This document shows, in pieces, positions 53,788 to 64,000 of a DNA stretch of 64,000 nucleotides. The stretch covers positions 1,612,001-1,676,000 of the forward strand of contig JABMLP010000003.1 in NCBI GenBank assembly GCA_013176395.1. The letters are read 5' to 3'. The notes beneath the pieces are model-generated. The model searched no databases, was not told the origin of the DNA, and was given only the letters and a program-made list of their open reading frames with translations. Source of the DNA: Venturia oleaginea. Its lineage: Eukaryota > Ascomycota > Dothideomycetes > Venturiales > Venturiaceae. The translations under genes and the position numbers were made by a program. Positions within the stretch are counted from its first letter, which is position 1. Each line of letters opens with the position of its first letter.

Positions 53788-54598
53788 GGCCTCGATTTTG
53801 AATTGGCACATTGTAATTGCTGGACTTGAGTTGTATGAGGCCGTCAATACGGGGATAAACCATGCCCTTGTTGTCATTGTTCCTACAGTGCCAAGGAGGA
53901 GGAGGAGGAGGAGAGGGATTGGTATGAGCAGCACTTGGGAGATGACTTAGATCCAGATGATGAGGTTTGGAGGCGGCATTTTTTGATGGGGCGGGGTTGG
54001 AGGGAGGGTGGTGGGTATTATCTCCGTCTTGATAATGATGAAGTTGGGGAATTCAGGAGGACTGTAGTGAAGAGGCGGAAGAGTATTAGGAAGCGATGGA
54101 GTGCGCGGGTGCCTAAGTGGGCGAGGAAGGTGGATATTTCTGTTGTTCCAGGGGATATGGGGGACTGGGAGGATCGGGAGGAGTAGGGGAGGAAGTATGT
54201 GGAAGGGGAGGCTCATTATCTTCTATCCCATCTGTTGAGAAATGTCCCTCGATAGGTATGGATCGTGACCAAAGACTGATGTCAAGTCCCTCAGCAATAC
54301 TTCTAGACTATATCGCCGGAAAAGATTCGACTTTGGAGGAAGACTGGCGACATTCGCTAACCGCCAACAGTGATTGGGAGATTGAGTTGTTTGTAGATGC
54401 CACGAGGCGGTATCTTCAACTGTAGATGTCAGGGGTTAAATCCAAGCTCGCTAGCACAAAATTCCAAGGTTGGAAAACCCCTGAGGTCGCTTGCTTTCTT
54501 ATCATACATTTCGACAAATCTGTGGACTACGATAATGGACAAAAATCTCTTGAATTTCATTGACTGAGTTCTTCCTGATCCAAAGACTTGTAAGACAT
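53788..54598. other. Spacer with possible acidic small ORF
   Basis: From about 53830 to 54186 a plus-strand frame (KPCPCCHCSYSAKEEEEEE, then DWYEQHLGDDLDPDDEVW) with two CxxC-like pairs could be the end of an unrecognised gene. A 55-codon frame (MDRDQRLMSSPSAIL) lies at 54259-54425. Neither is well supported. Confidence 0.3.
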
Positions 54599-55942
54599 CT
54601 ACAGCTTAGACCCACCCTTATTCTGCTCCTTCCATCTCTGCACTAATTGCCAGGCAACCTCACTCAAAGGCTTCAATTGGACGGCATACTCCTCAGCCTT
54701 GGCAGAACTAGCTACGCCCATGGCGAGTCTGGCTGCAATGCCTTGAACAATAATGGCACCTCTGTACGACCCAAAAGCATCGCTCCATGTCATATCAGGC
54801 GAAGGATCATAGCCTGCTACTGCTGTGTACCATTGTAAACACTGTGCTTTTGTAGGAAGGCCTGGATGAGATGTTGCTGAAGGCTTGAAGGCGGGGTTAA
54901 TGCGGGTGGTGTTGCCTGGGACCGAGGCCATGGTGTAAGGCGAGAGGAGGTTAGCAAGATCGGAGAGGGGATGTCCAATTGTCGCCATCTCCCAGCTGTT
55001 GCAATGTTAGTGACGCTTCTTTCTCAGGTACGATGGATGAGGCATACTCTAATATGCCAATAACTCTTGGTTCTGTCTTGTGGAAGACCAAGTTATCAAT
55101 CTTGTAGTCGCCATGGACGAAGGTGCTTCTGTCTTTTGGCTGAGTCTTTGGGTCCTCGAAGAACTGTACCATGTCGTCAAAGTGTGGGATCTTTCCAACT
55201 GGTTCGCCTGTCTTCTTGGATACAGCTTGTGCCTGAGCAGTTTGTACGGTATTGAAGGTCCTCAATTGGCGACTGTAGAAGCCCGAGGGCTTTCCAAACT
55301 TCTCCATGTTTACGCTGGCAGGTACGACGCGGTGGAATTTGGCCAAGGTCTCGATAGCATCTTTCCACCTGGGGTTTGTCAGTCCGCTGATATTGTTAGT
55401 GAGCATGCCGAACCTACATGGCGGCTCTATGTTCTGGAGATACATCGGGTATAGCAGGATCCTCGAATATCCTTCCATCCAAGAAGGACATGATGTAGAA
55501 TGGTGTGCCAACAATGCTGCTGTCCTCGCAGAGGCAGTAGGCCTTTGGTACAGGTACATCGGTGTTCTTGAGGGCATGGATTATGCGGTACTCTCGCTCC
55601 ACTTTGTGAGCTGTGGCCGACAACAGCTTTCCTGGAGGCTTCTTTCGCATAACATATTTGGTGCCCGTCTTGTCCGTCAATTGGTAGGTGGGGTTCGACT
55701 GTCCATATCCAAACTATAGCCAATGCTATTAGCTGGGTACAATTGAATACTTGTTCATAGAAGATTTGCCGAGGGTGAAATCACCAGGCTTCCAAAGCAA
55801 GAGGCCGGGAGCAGCTCTTCTCGTGTTTCAGTAGTAAACGTACCTGCTTCACGTCAATTGGGACCTTGATTTCGGGGACATTCTGTTGGATATAGCGCTC
55901 AAGAGAGGCGATATCTATGGGTTGGCGTACTGCACCAGCCAT
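54599..55942 (-). CDS. APH-fold phosphotransferase (ACAD10/11 N-terminal type)
   Basis: CDS complement(54599..54995, 55048..55368, 55418..55713, 55844..55942), 370 aa. The kinase-like fold starts with [13 protein letters not shown] (nucleotide loop) and [12 protein letters not shown] (ATP-binding Lys), then [14 protein letters not shown] (catalytic HGDxxxxN, about residue 215) and [20 protein letters not shown] (metal-binding Asp, created by splicing). This matches the aminoglycoside-phosphotransferase-like domain that in animals is fused to acyl-CoA dehydrogenases ACAD10/11 and may phosphorylate 4-hydroxyacyl-CoA. Here it stands alone. All three introns (52, 49 and 130 nt) have GT-AG borders that restore these motifs. 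The physiological substrate is not known. Confidence 0.93.
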
Positions 55943-56616
55943 GGTTGCTCAGTGCTGACAGCATAGCAATTGGAAGAAAGGTAGGAGTAGATATTGTCAA
56001 TGAATGCTTGGATTCTCCGGCCGATTGGTTTGCGGAGTAATGCCTCGGCTAGGAGGTAGGGCCTCGCCTGTGTCCATTGTTGGAGCCAGTCGACCAGTGC
56101 GATTGGTTCTACAAGCAGGGGAGGATGTTAATTTCCTATAGTGAAGATGGTAGAGGGGTGGTTGAGGGCATGGACATTGAGTTCCCGATGAAGATGCCGA
56201 ATATCTCCATCATATTACGATGGCAGACTTGCTTGTAGAATGGGTAATACAAAAAGCAAGGCACTAGTAATGCCCCAAACACCAGCAAGGGATTCGAGAG
56301 TGTTGCTTCTTTGTGACAATGCCATCCACGTGATCCATACTGGAAGAACATCTTATAGGTACCAACTACCAAGTAATTCCGCGATTGAGGCTCTCGCGAC
56401 CTCGTCTATTACATCAGTTTGCGTAGAACATCCTGTGCTAGCTAGAGTCGTTCTAAATCCACAACGGGAGCCGCACCGTTTCTCTTGGCAGTCACCATCC
56501 TTCACCATCATCTATCTGCCCCTGATCCGATCGAGGAATCGACCCTTACCCGCCCACACGATCCTTTTCCTCTGTTTCACAAGATTCTTGGGACGGCTAG
56601 ATGCTCTCTATATAGC
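55943..56616. other. Divergent promoter region
   Basis: Spacer between the phosphotransferase (-) and the CAP-Gly gene (+). No gene is supported. CT-rich stretches near 56500-56580 probably belong to the CAP-Gly promoter and 5' UTR. Confidence 0.5.
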
Positions 56617-59068
56617 ATGCAGACACCCTTCCGCTCTCGTCTCGGTCTCGGTGGCGCAAGACCTTCCCTCCGAGATCAACAAAACATAAACACCGCTTCC
56701 TCGCCAAACCTCAACCTCGCCGCCAGCACCGCTATTGCTAGAAAGGCTTCGCTAAATGCACTGACTGGGGGCTCGGCACCTCCTACTCCCGGAACCAACA
56801 CTATGGCTAGAGGGGATGGCCAAGATATCGACGTCGGCGACATGGTCGACGTGCCTGGCGGTATGCATGGGACTGTCAAGTTCGTGGGAGCTGTGAGAGG
56901 CAAGAAGGGAAATTTTGCAGGCGTCGAGCTCGCACGAGAATTTGCTGCGCTTGGAAAGAATGACGGCGATGTGGATGGGTATGTTGGTGCCTAATGCTTC
57001 ACTGCTGATGTTTTTACTTTGGCTGGCAGTGACATGCTTTCAATGCTGACACTTCAATTCTTCTAGAGTGCGCTACTTTCAGACGTCTCTGTCAGGCGCT
57101 GGCATTTTCCTGCCCATCTATCGCGCAACGCGACGGTCGTCCCTTGCGTCTGATGCCTCATTCCCTCCCACTCCAACCACACCCGCGTTCCACAATTTTG
57201 GAAGCGACCTTGCCTCTCCAAAGACTCTGCCGAAATTTTCACAGTCTGTTGGACCAGGTGTAAGACCTCCGAGTCCCCTGTTCAAGCCCAAGCGGCCGTC
57301 ACTGCCACGTCCAGAATCCCCTTATCGGAATAAGCCTACATTGCAACCTACACCAGGACGCGGTCCGTCTCTGGGACAGTCCTCATTCTCCAAAAGCCAG
57401 ATTGGTGCACCCCGCTTCACACCAAGCCCTGCTCCTAGACCTATTGCAACAAAATCAAAAACTCCACAACCACAACCAAGACCCTATTCAAGGAACAATT
57501 CGCGGCTTGGATTCCTCGATGAAAGCACAGAAACCACGCCGACACCAGGGGGAAACTTGGCTAGGAGTAGCGACGGGTCCGCTGCAGGTTCAGGAATCAG
57601 CTCCGGATCCGTATTTACTCCAGTGGGACGACACATTTCAAACGACAACAATGAAGAAGTCAAAAGACTGAAAACAAGGCTGGAAGAGAGGGACAAGCAA
57701 CTTAAGGAGCAAGCCGCAAGTTTGGCAGATATGGAAAACAGTCTACAAGAATTGCAAAATTTGATTCCTATGGACGGCTCCATGCATTCAAGAAATCAGA
57801 GCGGCGGCTCAATGCAGGATGCAGATACAGCTCAGCTCAGAGCAATCTTACGTGAGAAGAACGAGAAGATTGCTATGTTGACTGCCGAATTCGACGCTCA
57901 CCGGGCTGATTTCAGGAGTACCATCGACACTCTGGAAATGGCCAGCACAGAAACTGAACGCGTATACGAGAAAAAGGTCGAAGAGCTCCTAGGAGAGCTG
58001 AGGGACTATCAGCATGGCTCTGAAGACGTAGAGAGCGTTGCTCGACAATTGAAACAGTTGGAAGACTTGGTTCAAGAACTTGAAGAGGGACTCGAAGATG
58101 CTCGGCGAGGTGAGGCGGAAGCAAGAGGAGAAGTCGAATTTCTACGCGGTGAGGTGGAACGGACGAGGGCTGAATTACGTCGTGAAAAGGATAAGACTGC
58201 AGAAGCCTTGAAAGGATCTGCGACAAACGGCACAGCCAGCCCCCACGATTTTCGGGACATTGAACAACGTGATGATGAGATTCGTGGTCTTAAAGCGATC
58301 ATTCACTCACTCAGTTCCGTCGCCGTGGCTCCTGAGGTGGAACGCCCAGCGCTTGTCCGCAATCCAGGAACGTTTCCAGGGATGGCAAACGATGCTGTTT
58401 CACGTCTCGAACGCGAAAAGAAAGACTTGCAGACACTTGTCGAGCGTAAAGCTGCCCGAGAGGAGGAACTCGAGCAAGAAGTTGCACGTCTCTGTGGTGA
58501 CGAACAGCGCACCAGCGTCATCAGCAACGGTCTCTCGGATCGCACCGCTACGCAGGAAAAGCGTTCATCTGGCCGCGACTCAAAGGGAACTGTGGTCAAT
58601 TGGCGCGCTTCAAGCGGCAGGCAGGAAGGACCTCCTCTCATGCCAATGGCAGAGACTGACACTGCGAGCACTCGCTCAACCGGCAGCGGCGTGTTGTGGT
58701 GCGAAATTTGCGAGACCAGCGGACACGATATCCTGACTTGTACTGGCATGGACAAGAGTCCGAGTCTCAACGGTGACTCAGAAAAGGATGCGGTGGCAGT
58801 TCGCCTCCACAGTGCTTCCATCTCGTCCCAAGATCCGGACAAGCCCAAGCCCTTGGGTGTACTCAACAAGAAGCCCTCCGTGGCCAGCCTCCACAGTCTC
58901 CCGCCGCCAACCAGCGGTGCGCCACCAAATATGCCACTGCCGAATCCCTTCGATGCGAGTGTCATTGCTGGTAAAGATGGATCCAGAGACCCTAACAAAT
59001 GGTGTGCTCTATGCGAGCGTGACGGCCATGACAGCATAAACTGTTCATTTGAAGATAGCTTCGACTAA
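56617..59068 (+). CDS. CLIP-170-like CAP-Gly microtubule plus-end protein
   Basis: CDS join(56617..56978, 57067..59068), 787 aa. The start MQTPFRSRLGLGG is the first ATG before the domain. The CAP-Gly domain (about residues 71-135) carries VGDMVDVPGGMHGTVKFVG and the tubulin/EB-binding GKNDG, and intron 1 (88 nt) falls inside it. A Ser/Pro-rich basic linker and a long coiled coil (about 310-610) follow. Two C-terminal zinc knuckles (WCEICETSGHDILTC and WCALCERDGHDSINC) recruit dynein/dynactin or Lis1 partners in CLIP-170 and its yeast relatives Bik1 and Tip1. The expected role is microtubule plus-end tracking, nuclear migration and polar growth. The gene is intact. Confidence 0.93.
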
Positions 59069-60713
59069 TGACTTTTTTGTTCTGTTAGGCCGAGTCGTCG
59101 ACGCGTACCTCAATCTTTCAAACGAACGTTTGCCCGACTTTTGCGTACTCCTAGATGAGATGCAGGATCTGCTGTCAATGCGACGACGGACCCTGGCTTA
59201 TAGTTGGGAGAGGTGACCACGATTTTCGTGGACAAGAGGTGGCTTATTCCTGCCGCGATCTGTTTGTATCTGCGTGGTACATCTGTTTATAGCGTTCTTA
59301 AGAGCGGTCACCATCGGATGGAGTTTTTTATTCGTTTGAGAGTGAGCAGCAATGAGTCTTGCCTCTGATTATGATATCCCCTTTGTTCTTCTTTTGCTTT
59401 GCAGCTTGTATTATTACTACCACTACCCTATCTTACGCACGCATGATATTTCTACCTATTAAATTGTAATTCATACAAGAGGTGGGGATGGATGTCTCCA
59501 TGTTGTGGGGGACACAACTGGCGAGGAACTGATCTGGAGCAGCATTAGACAGGATTGGTTTGTAGAAGTAGTCTCTGGATGTTTGTCCTGCCAATTTCAC
59601 AGTCAGCCTGGAAAATGCCTTCATGCGGTGTCCTTAATTCCGCGCCCTTTAAAGTATCTCGATATCGATGTTGTCTTGGACCCTTACATTGGCAAAGTCT
59701 ACATTGTTTTCATCCATTCTGCTTCCTTGACTTCGATGGTCCATCAATTTATCAGTTCTGCCAGTGATCTAGACGAACCGGCTCACAAGATGTTCTTCGG
59801 TCACAATAAATTGCTGGCCAAGAATTCATATAGGATTATAGATGTCTGTATCGTAGGGGACCTACGTGAACGCTAGGTACCTCTCGAAGATTTTGAAAGG
59901 CCATGGCGTAAACTCTGTTGATGCGCGCGCACATTTGTGTGACCACCGTATAGAGGACGAAAGCATGCATGATTGCAAATACCCGTGTACCACAGCAGCG
60001 ACCTCGATTGCGGAACGTAGCACATATACCTCGCTTCTCGTTATCATATAATTATGTGTTATCGCTGCCCATGGGAAAAAAAGAAAGACATCAAGATTCT
60101 CTCCCGTTCCGAAATGCCCTTCTCCCCCGTGTTTCCAACATCCTCTCGGGTAATAATTTCTAGACCCGCCCTTCTAGAAGACTATTATCCTTGCAAGGTT
60201 GCATTCCTTGAATAGTTCCACTGGTCATAGTATTGTATAGCTGGCTCGTGGGGGCTTCGCTGTACTCGTGCCGAGCTTCCGCACCAGATGATCAACGCCC
60301 GCGTTCGAGTTCGAGTCGCGCGCTCTATTCAACCGACAAGGTGGCTAGGGTAGGCGAATCATGCGTGCCGGGACGCGAGTACCACAAGGGTAGGTGGATG
60401 ATGTGTGGTCCTTTTTGCGAGTTTGCTCAGCCCTGTTTGTTTCGCCTTGTTTCGTTAGCCATTGGCGAGACGTATTTAGGTTGTTGGGCGCCCGAGAGGT
60501 TTTGTTTTGCCCTTCAGTTTCTTTCGATTTGCGAGATTGTGTTTGCTTTATTAGCAACGAGCTATTGTTGAGAGAGGGGGGTCTGATAACATCGGAAATC
60601 CCGGACGAGACGTTGTTCTTGATGGATTGGCAAAAAGAGCTTGGATTTTGGATACATGTTCGTTATCGACCCGACTTTACACTACAGTAGCTTCCAACGG
60701 ATAACCCTCGAGG
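59069..60713. other. Spacer between CAP-Gly gene and P450
   Basis: No gene is supported. A 123-codon plus frame at 59505-59876 has no recognisable domain. The last few hundred bases are the P450 promoter. Confidence 0.45.
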
Positions 60714-62379
60714 ATGGCCTTTTCAGTCTTCTCATGGACGGGTCTCTTCTACGCTAGCATAACATATTTCGCCTTCAATTACTTAAGATCTGCCATCGCT
60801 GCTCGCCGTTTCCGAGCCTTTGAATTGCAGAAAAAATCGTCGAGAGCTGTTTTCTCGTCCGCAAAATTGCCATGGAGCCTCGATCGTGTCTACGCCGTTC
60901 TCAAAGCCTCGAGGGATGGATTGGATCTGTTCGATGACTTTCTACTGCCTCGATTCCGACAGCTCAAGACATGGACCTTTGAGGGATTTGCCATCTTCAA
61001 TCAACCCTACATTACGACTGCCGAGCCGAGGAATGTTCAAGCGGCTTTTTCGACCAGCTTCAAGGACTTTGCTACAGGGCCTACGAGAGCGGGACAGTTT
61101 GGGGCATTGCTGGGCCACAAGGGAATCTTCACGCAGGATGGAGAGAAGTGGGCTCGAGGAAGGAAGATGGTCAGACCTGTGTTTAATAGGGAGAGGGTGA
61201 ATAATCTGGAAGAGACGGGAAGGGCAAGCAAGATTCTGATTGATCTTTTGCCCATGAGTGAAGATGGGAAGTGGACTGAGGTTATCGATCTGATGCCGTA
61301 TTTCTACCGTTTTACCCTCGACACGGCTACAGAGTTCCTGTTTGGTAAAAGTGTGGAAAGTCAAAGTGCAGCAGTGGGGAAAGTGGTTGAACGGGCCAGT
61401 GGAGGAGATATGGGAGACATTGCCGCTGGAGAGGACTTTTCAGATGCCTTCGTTGTCGCGCAAGAGTGGCTTGCATATAGGATTAGACTACAGGGACTCT
61501 ATTTTCTAGTCGACGGAATGAGGTGGCGGCGAGCTGTCAACACAGTTAGAAGCTTCGTCAACCACTATGTACAACAGGCTTTGGAGCAAGAAGCTGAGAG
61601 AGTGGACGAGAAGATAGAAGAAGATAAGGACACTTCGGACTACAATTTTCTAAGCCAACTGGTCAAAGAAACGCACGACCCCATCGAGCTGCGAGATCAG
61701 ATACTCGGAGTTCTTCTAGCCGGCACGTCCTCAATCTGCTCAATTGGAAATGATCGCTAACATCATCCCAGGCCGTGACACCACAGCCGTCCTACTTTCT
61801 TGGACCTTCGCGGAACTTGCCCAACATCCCCAACTGTACGCAGACCTGCGCTCTTCCATCATCAATACCTTCGGTTCAGACAACAAAATACCACTCACCT
61901 TCGCCACCCTGAAATCCCACCACCCGATCCAAAATTTCCTTAATGAAGTCCTCCGTCTCCACCCTGTAGTCCCCATAAATAACCGCATCTGCATCAGCGA
62001 TACCATCCTCCCCGTCGGCGGCGGTCCTACAGGTACCGAACCCATCGCCGTTCAAAAGGGCACCCTCGTCAATTTCGTCGTCTACCAAATGCACCGTCGT
62101 AAAGACATTTGGGGCGAGGACGCCGATACATTTAAGCCTGAGAGGTGGGAGGGTCGAAAATTTGGATGGGAGTTTGTGCCATTTAGTGGTGGGCCTAGAA
62201 TTTGTCTTGGGCAGCAGTACGCGCTTATCGAGGCTTCTTATTTACTCGTAAGGTTGGTACAGTGTTTTGATAGGATTGAGTTCAAGGGCGCTGCTGAGGG
62301 TGGGAGGTTGAAGAAGGGGCTTGGTTTGACTATGTTTCCGGCGGATGGGTGTAAGGTTAGGCTGCGGAGGGCGGAATAG
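60714..62379 (+). CDS. Cytochrome P450, CYP52-like fatty acid/alkane hydroxylase
   Basis: CDS join(60714..61722, 61772..62379), 538 aa. An N-terminal membrane anchor (FSWTGLFYASITYFAFNYL) places it in the ER. The I-helix AGRDTT is created by splicing. NEVLRLHP gives ExxR, FKPERW the PERF-like motif, and FSGGPRICLGQQYALIEA the haem Cys ligand near residue 480. The QQYALIEASYLLVRLVQ continuation and GHKGIFTQDGEKWARGRKMV are typical of CYP52 and related fungal families that omega-hydroxylate fatty acids and alkanes. The 49-nt intron uses a GC donor (GCACGT) and branch CGCTAAC; a GT choice gives a premature stop. The substrate is inferred from the family. Confidence 0.92.
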
Positions 62380-64000
62380 TCTTTTTTCGGCTGCACCTGG
62401 AGTGCTTGTTTGTTTCGTTTGTCTTTTCCGTGCAGCGTTCTGGTTTCTGTAACGATGGCTATGAGTAGTCTCTAGAGGAGCGCTTCTCTTGAATGCGCAT
62501 GTCCTGCGTTCCTATTTCGCTCATCAATATCAGTGGGCATTGCAAAGACCCTTTCGTGTCTGGTCTATTGTTAGCCAGTATTTGCGAAACCGGCCGAGGT
62601 GAAGAGTGTGGTAATGAATGTGCATTCCACCAAAAGCCAAGCTGGCTTTCATCATGACTGCCTACTTCGATACAGTCATGGGCGGTTAGTTCCTTCTCGT
62701 GGAGTTATACCATCAAGACCATATACGAAAAACCGCATCGCCTTCTACCATTCTTGTAACGAGCCCATTTATCCTTGTTCGACCACTAGCAGCACAATGC
62801 AAATCCGATTTTCAAACCGACGATATGCAGCCTCGGCAGCCTCTCGCCTACAATAGTCAACGCAAAATGCGGGGTGGGTCTAATTAGCGGTACAAAACAT
62901 AGAACGTCCCGAATGTCTCAGAGCGGGGATGCTGTGGATACATATTTAGAAAAAGACTGAATATCATCGTGCCGAGGTTTCAATGAAATAGACGGGGTCC
63001 AGTACCCGAGGAGTATCTTGATAGGTAGGAAAGACGTGCCCAATTTGGTGACCGACCGATCCGGTAAGGCGGTTACGTTTACAATATAAATTACGTTAGA
63101 TTATTAGGACGAAGGTAATACCCTACGATATAGCTAAGGGCATTCCTACTAGATGTTTTTCTAAATAGAGTAGAACAAGTCGCCGCTGCAAATACGAACA
63201 AACAGTAGAATAGGTACCTATTCTTCTCCCTAGGCCACGATAATGCTACAGCGAACATCAAAAATAGTGTTCCTGTAAGGCTGTATCATCCTTGCGGTAT
63301 TTCCTAGTCATCTGGGCACCGTTGCTTGTCTTCGTCGATCGAATTGCTTTGCTTTTCTTGGTCGACTTGCAGGGATAGAGGTGTTCGACATTTGATCTCG
63401 GACTGTTTGCTCGATGCTGGAGGACTTGATGCAGACTCAAAATTGCCAACACGGCATGTTGATGCCAGGACAGGAACTTAAGTGCTTGCTGAGACAAATA
63501 GATGGGTGTTTCGGTTCTCTTTATTGTCTTCGAGTGTCTTTCATCCGAACTTGACGTTTCTGTTCTCGATGCGCAACAGGAACTTTAGGCGGAGGTGGAG
63601 ATGATTGCAAAACAAAGAGAAATGCAGCTTGATCATGAAGACAAAGGTATTATGGACTTGAGAAATGATGGAGTCGGCGATGTGCATCTGCTCCCAACAG
63701 GGTCAAATCAAGCTTATGCCATTTTTAGAGCGTATAAATTGAAGATCGAGCAACCATGGAGGACTCACACCTCCGCTACCACGATGGCAGAACAACGGGA
63801 CAAAACGTTGTCCATGTCGTGCTCCCGTCCAGGACCCTGGAAAGTTACAGTTATCTATCTGCCGTGTTGCCGCGGTCAACGACACCCCATTTGGTACAGG
63901 TTGCTTCTCCTGCTCATACAAGCTACCTTTCTACCTCTCGTGCCTATCGAAAGAGTAATTACTGAAAGCAGGATGATCAAGAAGTAGGTTCATGATGATA
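62380..64000. other. Right end, AT-rich, no supported gene
   Basis: 3' flank of the P450, then about 63060-63240 rich in TA dinucleotides (RIP-like relic). Frames near 63595-63987 are not recognised and may be chance. The window ends without another convincing gene. Confidence 0.4.

Noticed and set aside
26729..62379. Secondary-metabolite cluster (orphan enzyme, P450, phosphotransferase)
   Set aside because: The genes are up to 34 kb apart with housekeeping genes between them, and no transporter or core synthase is present.

Overview
The window is nuclear DNA of a filamentous ascomycete, most likely Pezizomycotina. The evidence is short GT-AG introns (46-150 nt) with CTAAC/CTAAT branch points, a HET-domain gene, 2EXR/F-box-like genes, a SUR7/PalI gene, a CYP52-type P450, and transposon families typical of these fungi. 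Many inactive copies carry CAA/CAG to TAA/TAG stops, as expected from repeat-induced point mutation (RIP). The genus cannot be told from the sequence.

Layout. Positions 336-19315 are a nested transposon block. The outer element is a decayed minus-strand Ty3/gypsy chromovirus (3' LTR 336-535, truncated 5' LTR 14408-14500) with a Tf1-like self-priming signal. Its reverse transcriptase is split by a solo LTR (3320-3802) with a 5-bp target duplication. A tyrosine-recombinase (YR) retrotransposon of the PAT/Ngaro/DIRS class lies inside it at 7742-14025. That element has split direct repeats (A1 ... B1 A2 B2), an open RT-RNase H frame, an open YR frame, and between them ten 200-bp tandem copies of an internally deleted piece of its own RNase H gene. 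A minus-strand Tad1/I-like LINE (about 14501-19007) and a second, shorter LTR (19008-19315) follow.

From 20.3 kb on the window is mostly host genes. In order they are ALG6 (-), a nucleolin-like RRM protein (+), a DUF-type pseudogene (-) beside a MITE, an orphan enzyme-like gene (+), a SUR7/PalI membrane gene with a frameshift (-), an eIF2B-like gene (+), a HET pseudogene (-), a disordered conserved-looking protein (-), a coiled-coil pseudogene (+), eIF3d (+), a Fot1/Pogo deletion derivative (-), a C2H2 zinc-finger factor (-), chorismate synthase ARO2 (+), a 2EXR/F-box-like pseudogene (+), an APH/ACAD10-like phosphotransferase (-), a CLIP-170-like CAP-Gly protein (+) and a CYP52-like P450 (+).

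The host genes do not form a visible pathway or cluster. Housekeeping genes (ALG6, nucleolin, eIF3d, ARO2, CLIP-170) are intact with clean splice sites, while rapidly evolving accessory genes (HET, 2EXR, DUF, coiled-coil) are broken. Two introns, in ALG6 and the P450, use GC-AG borders. No tRNA, rRNA or CRISPR array was seen.
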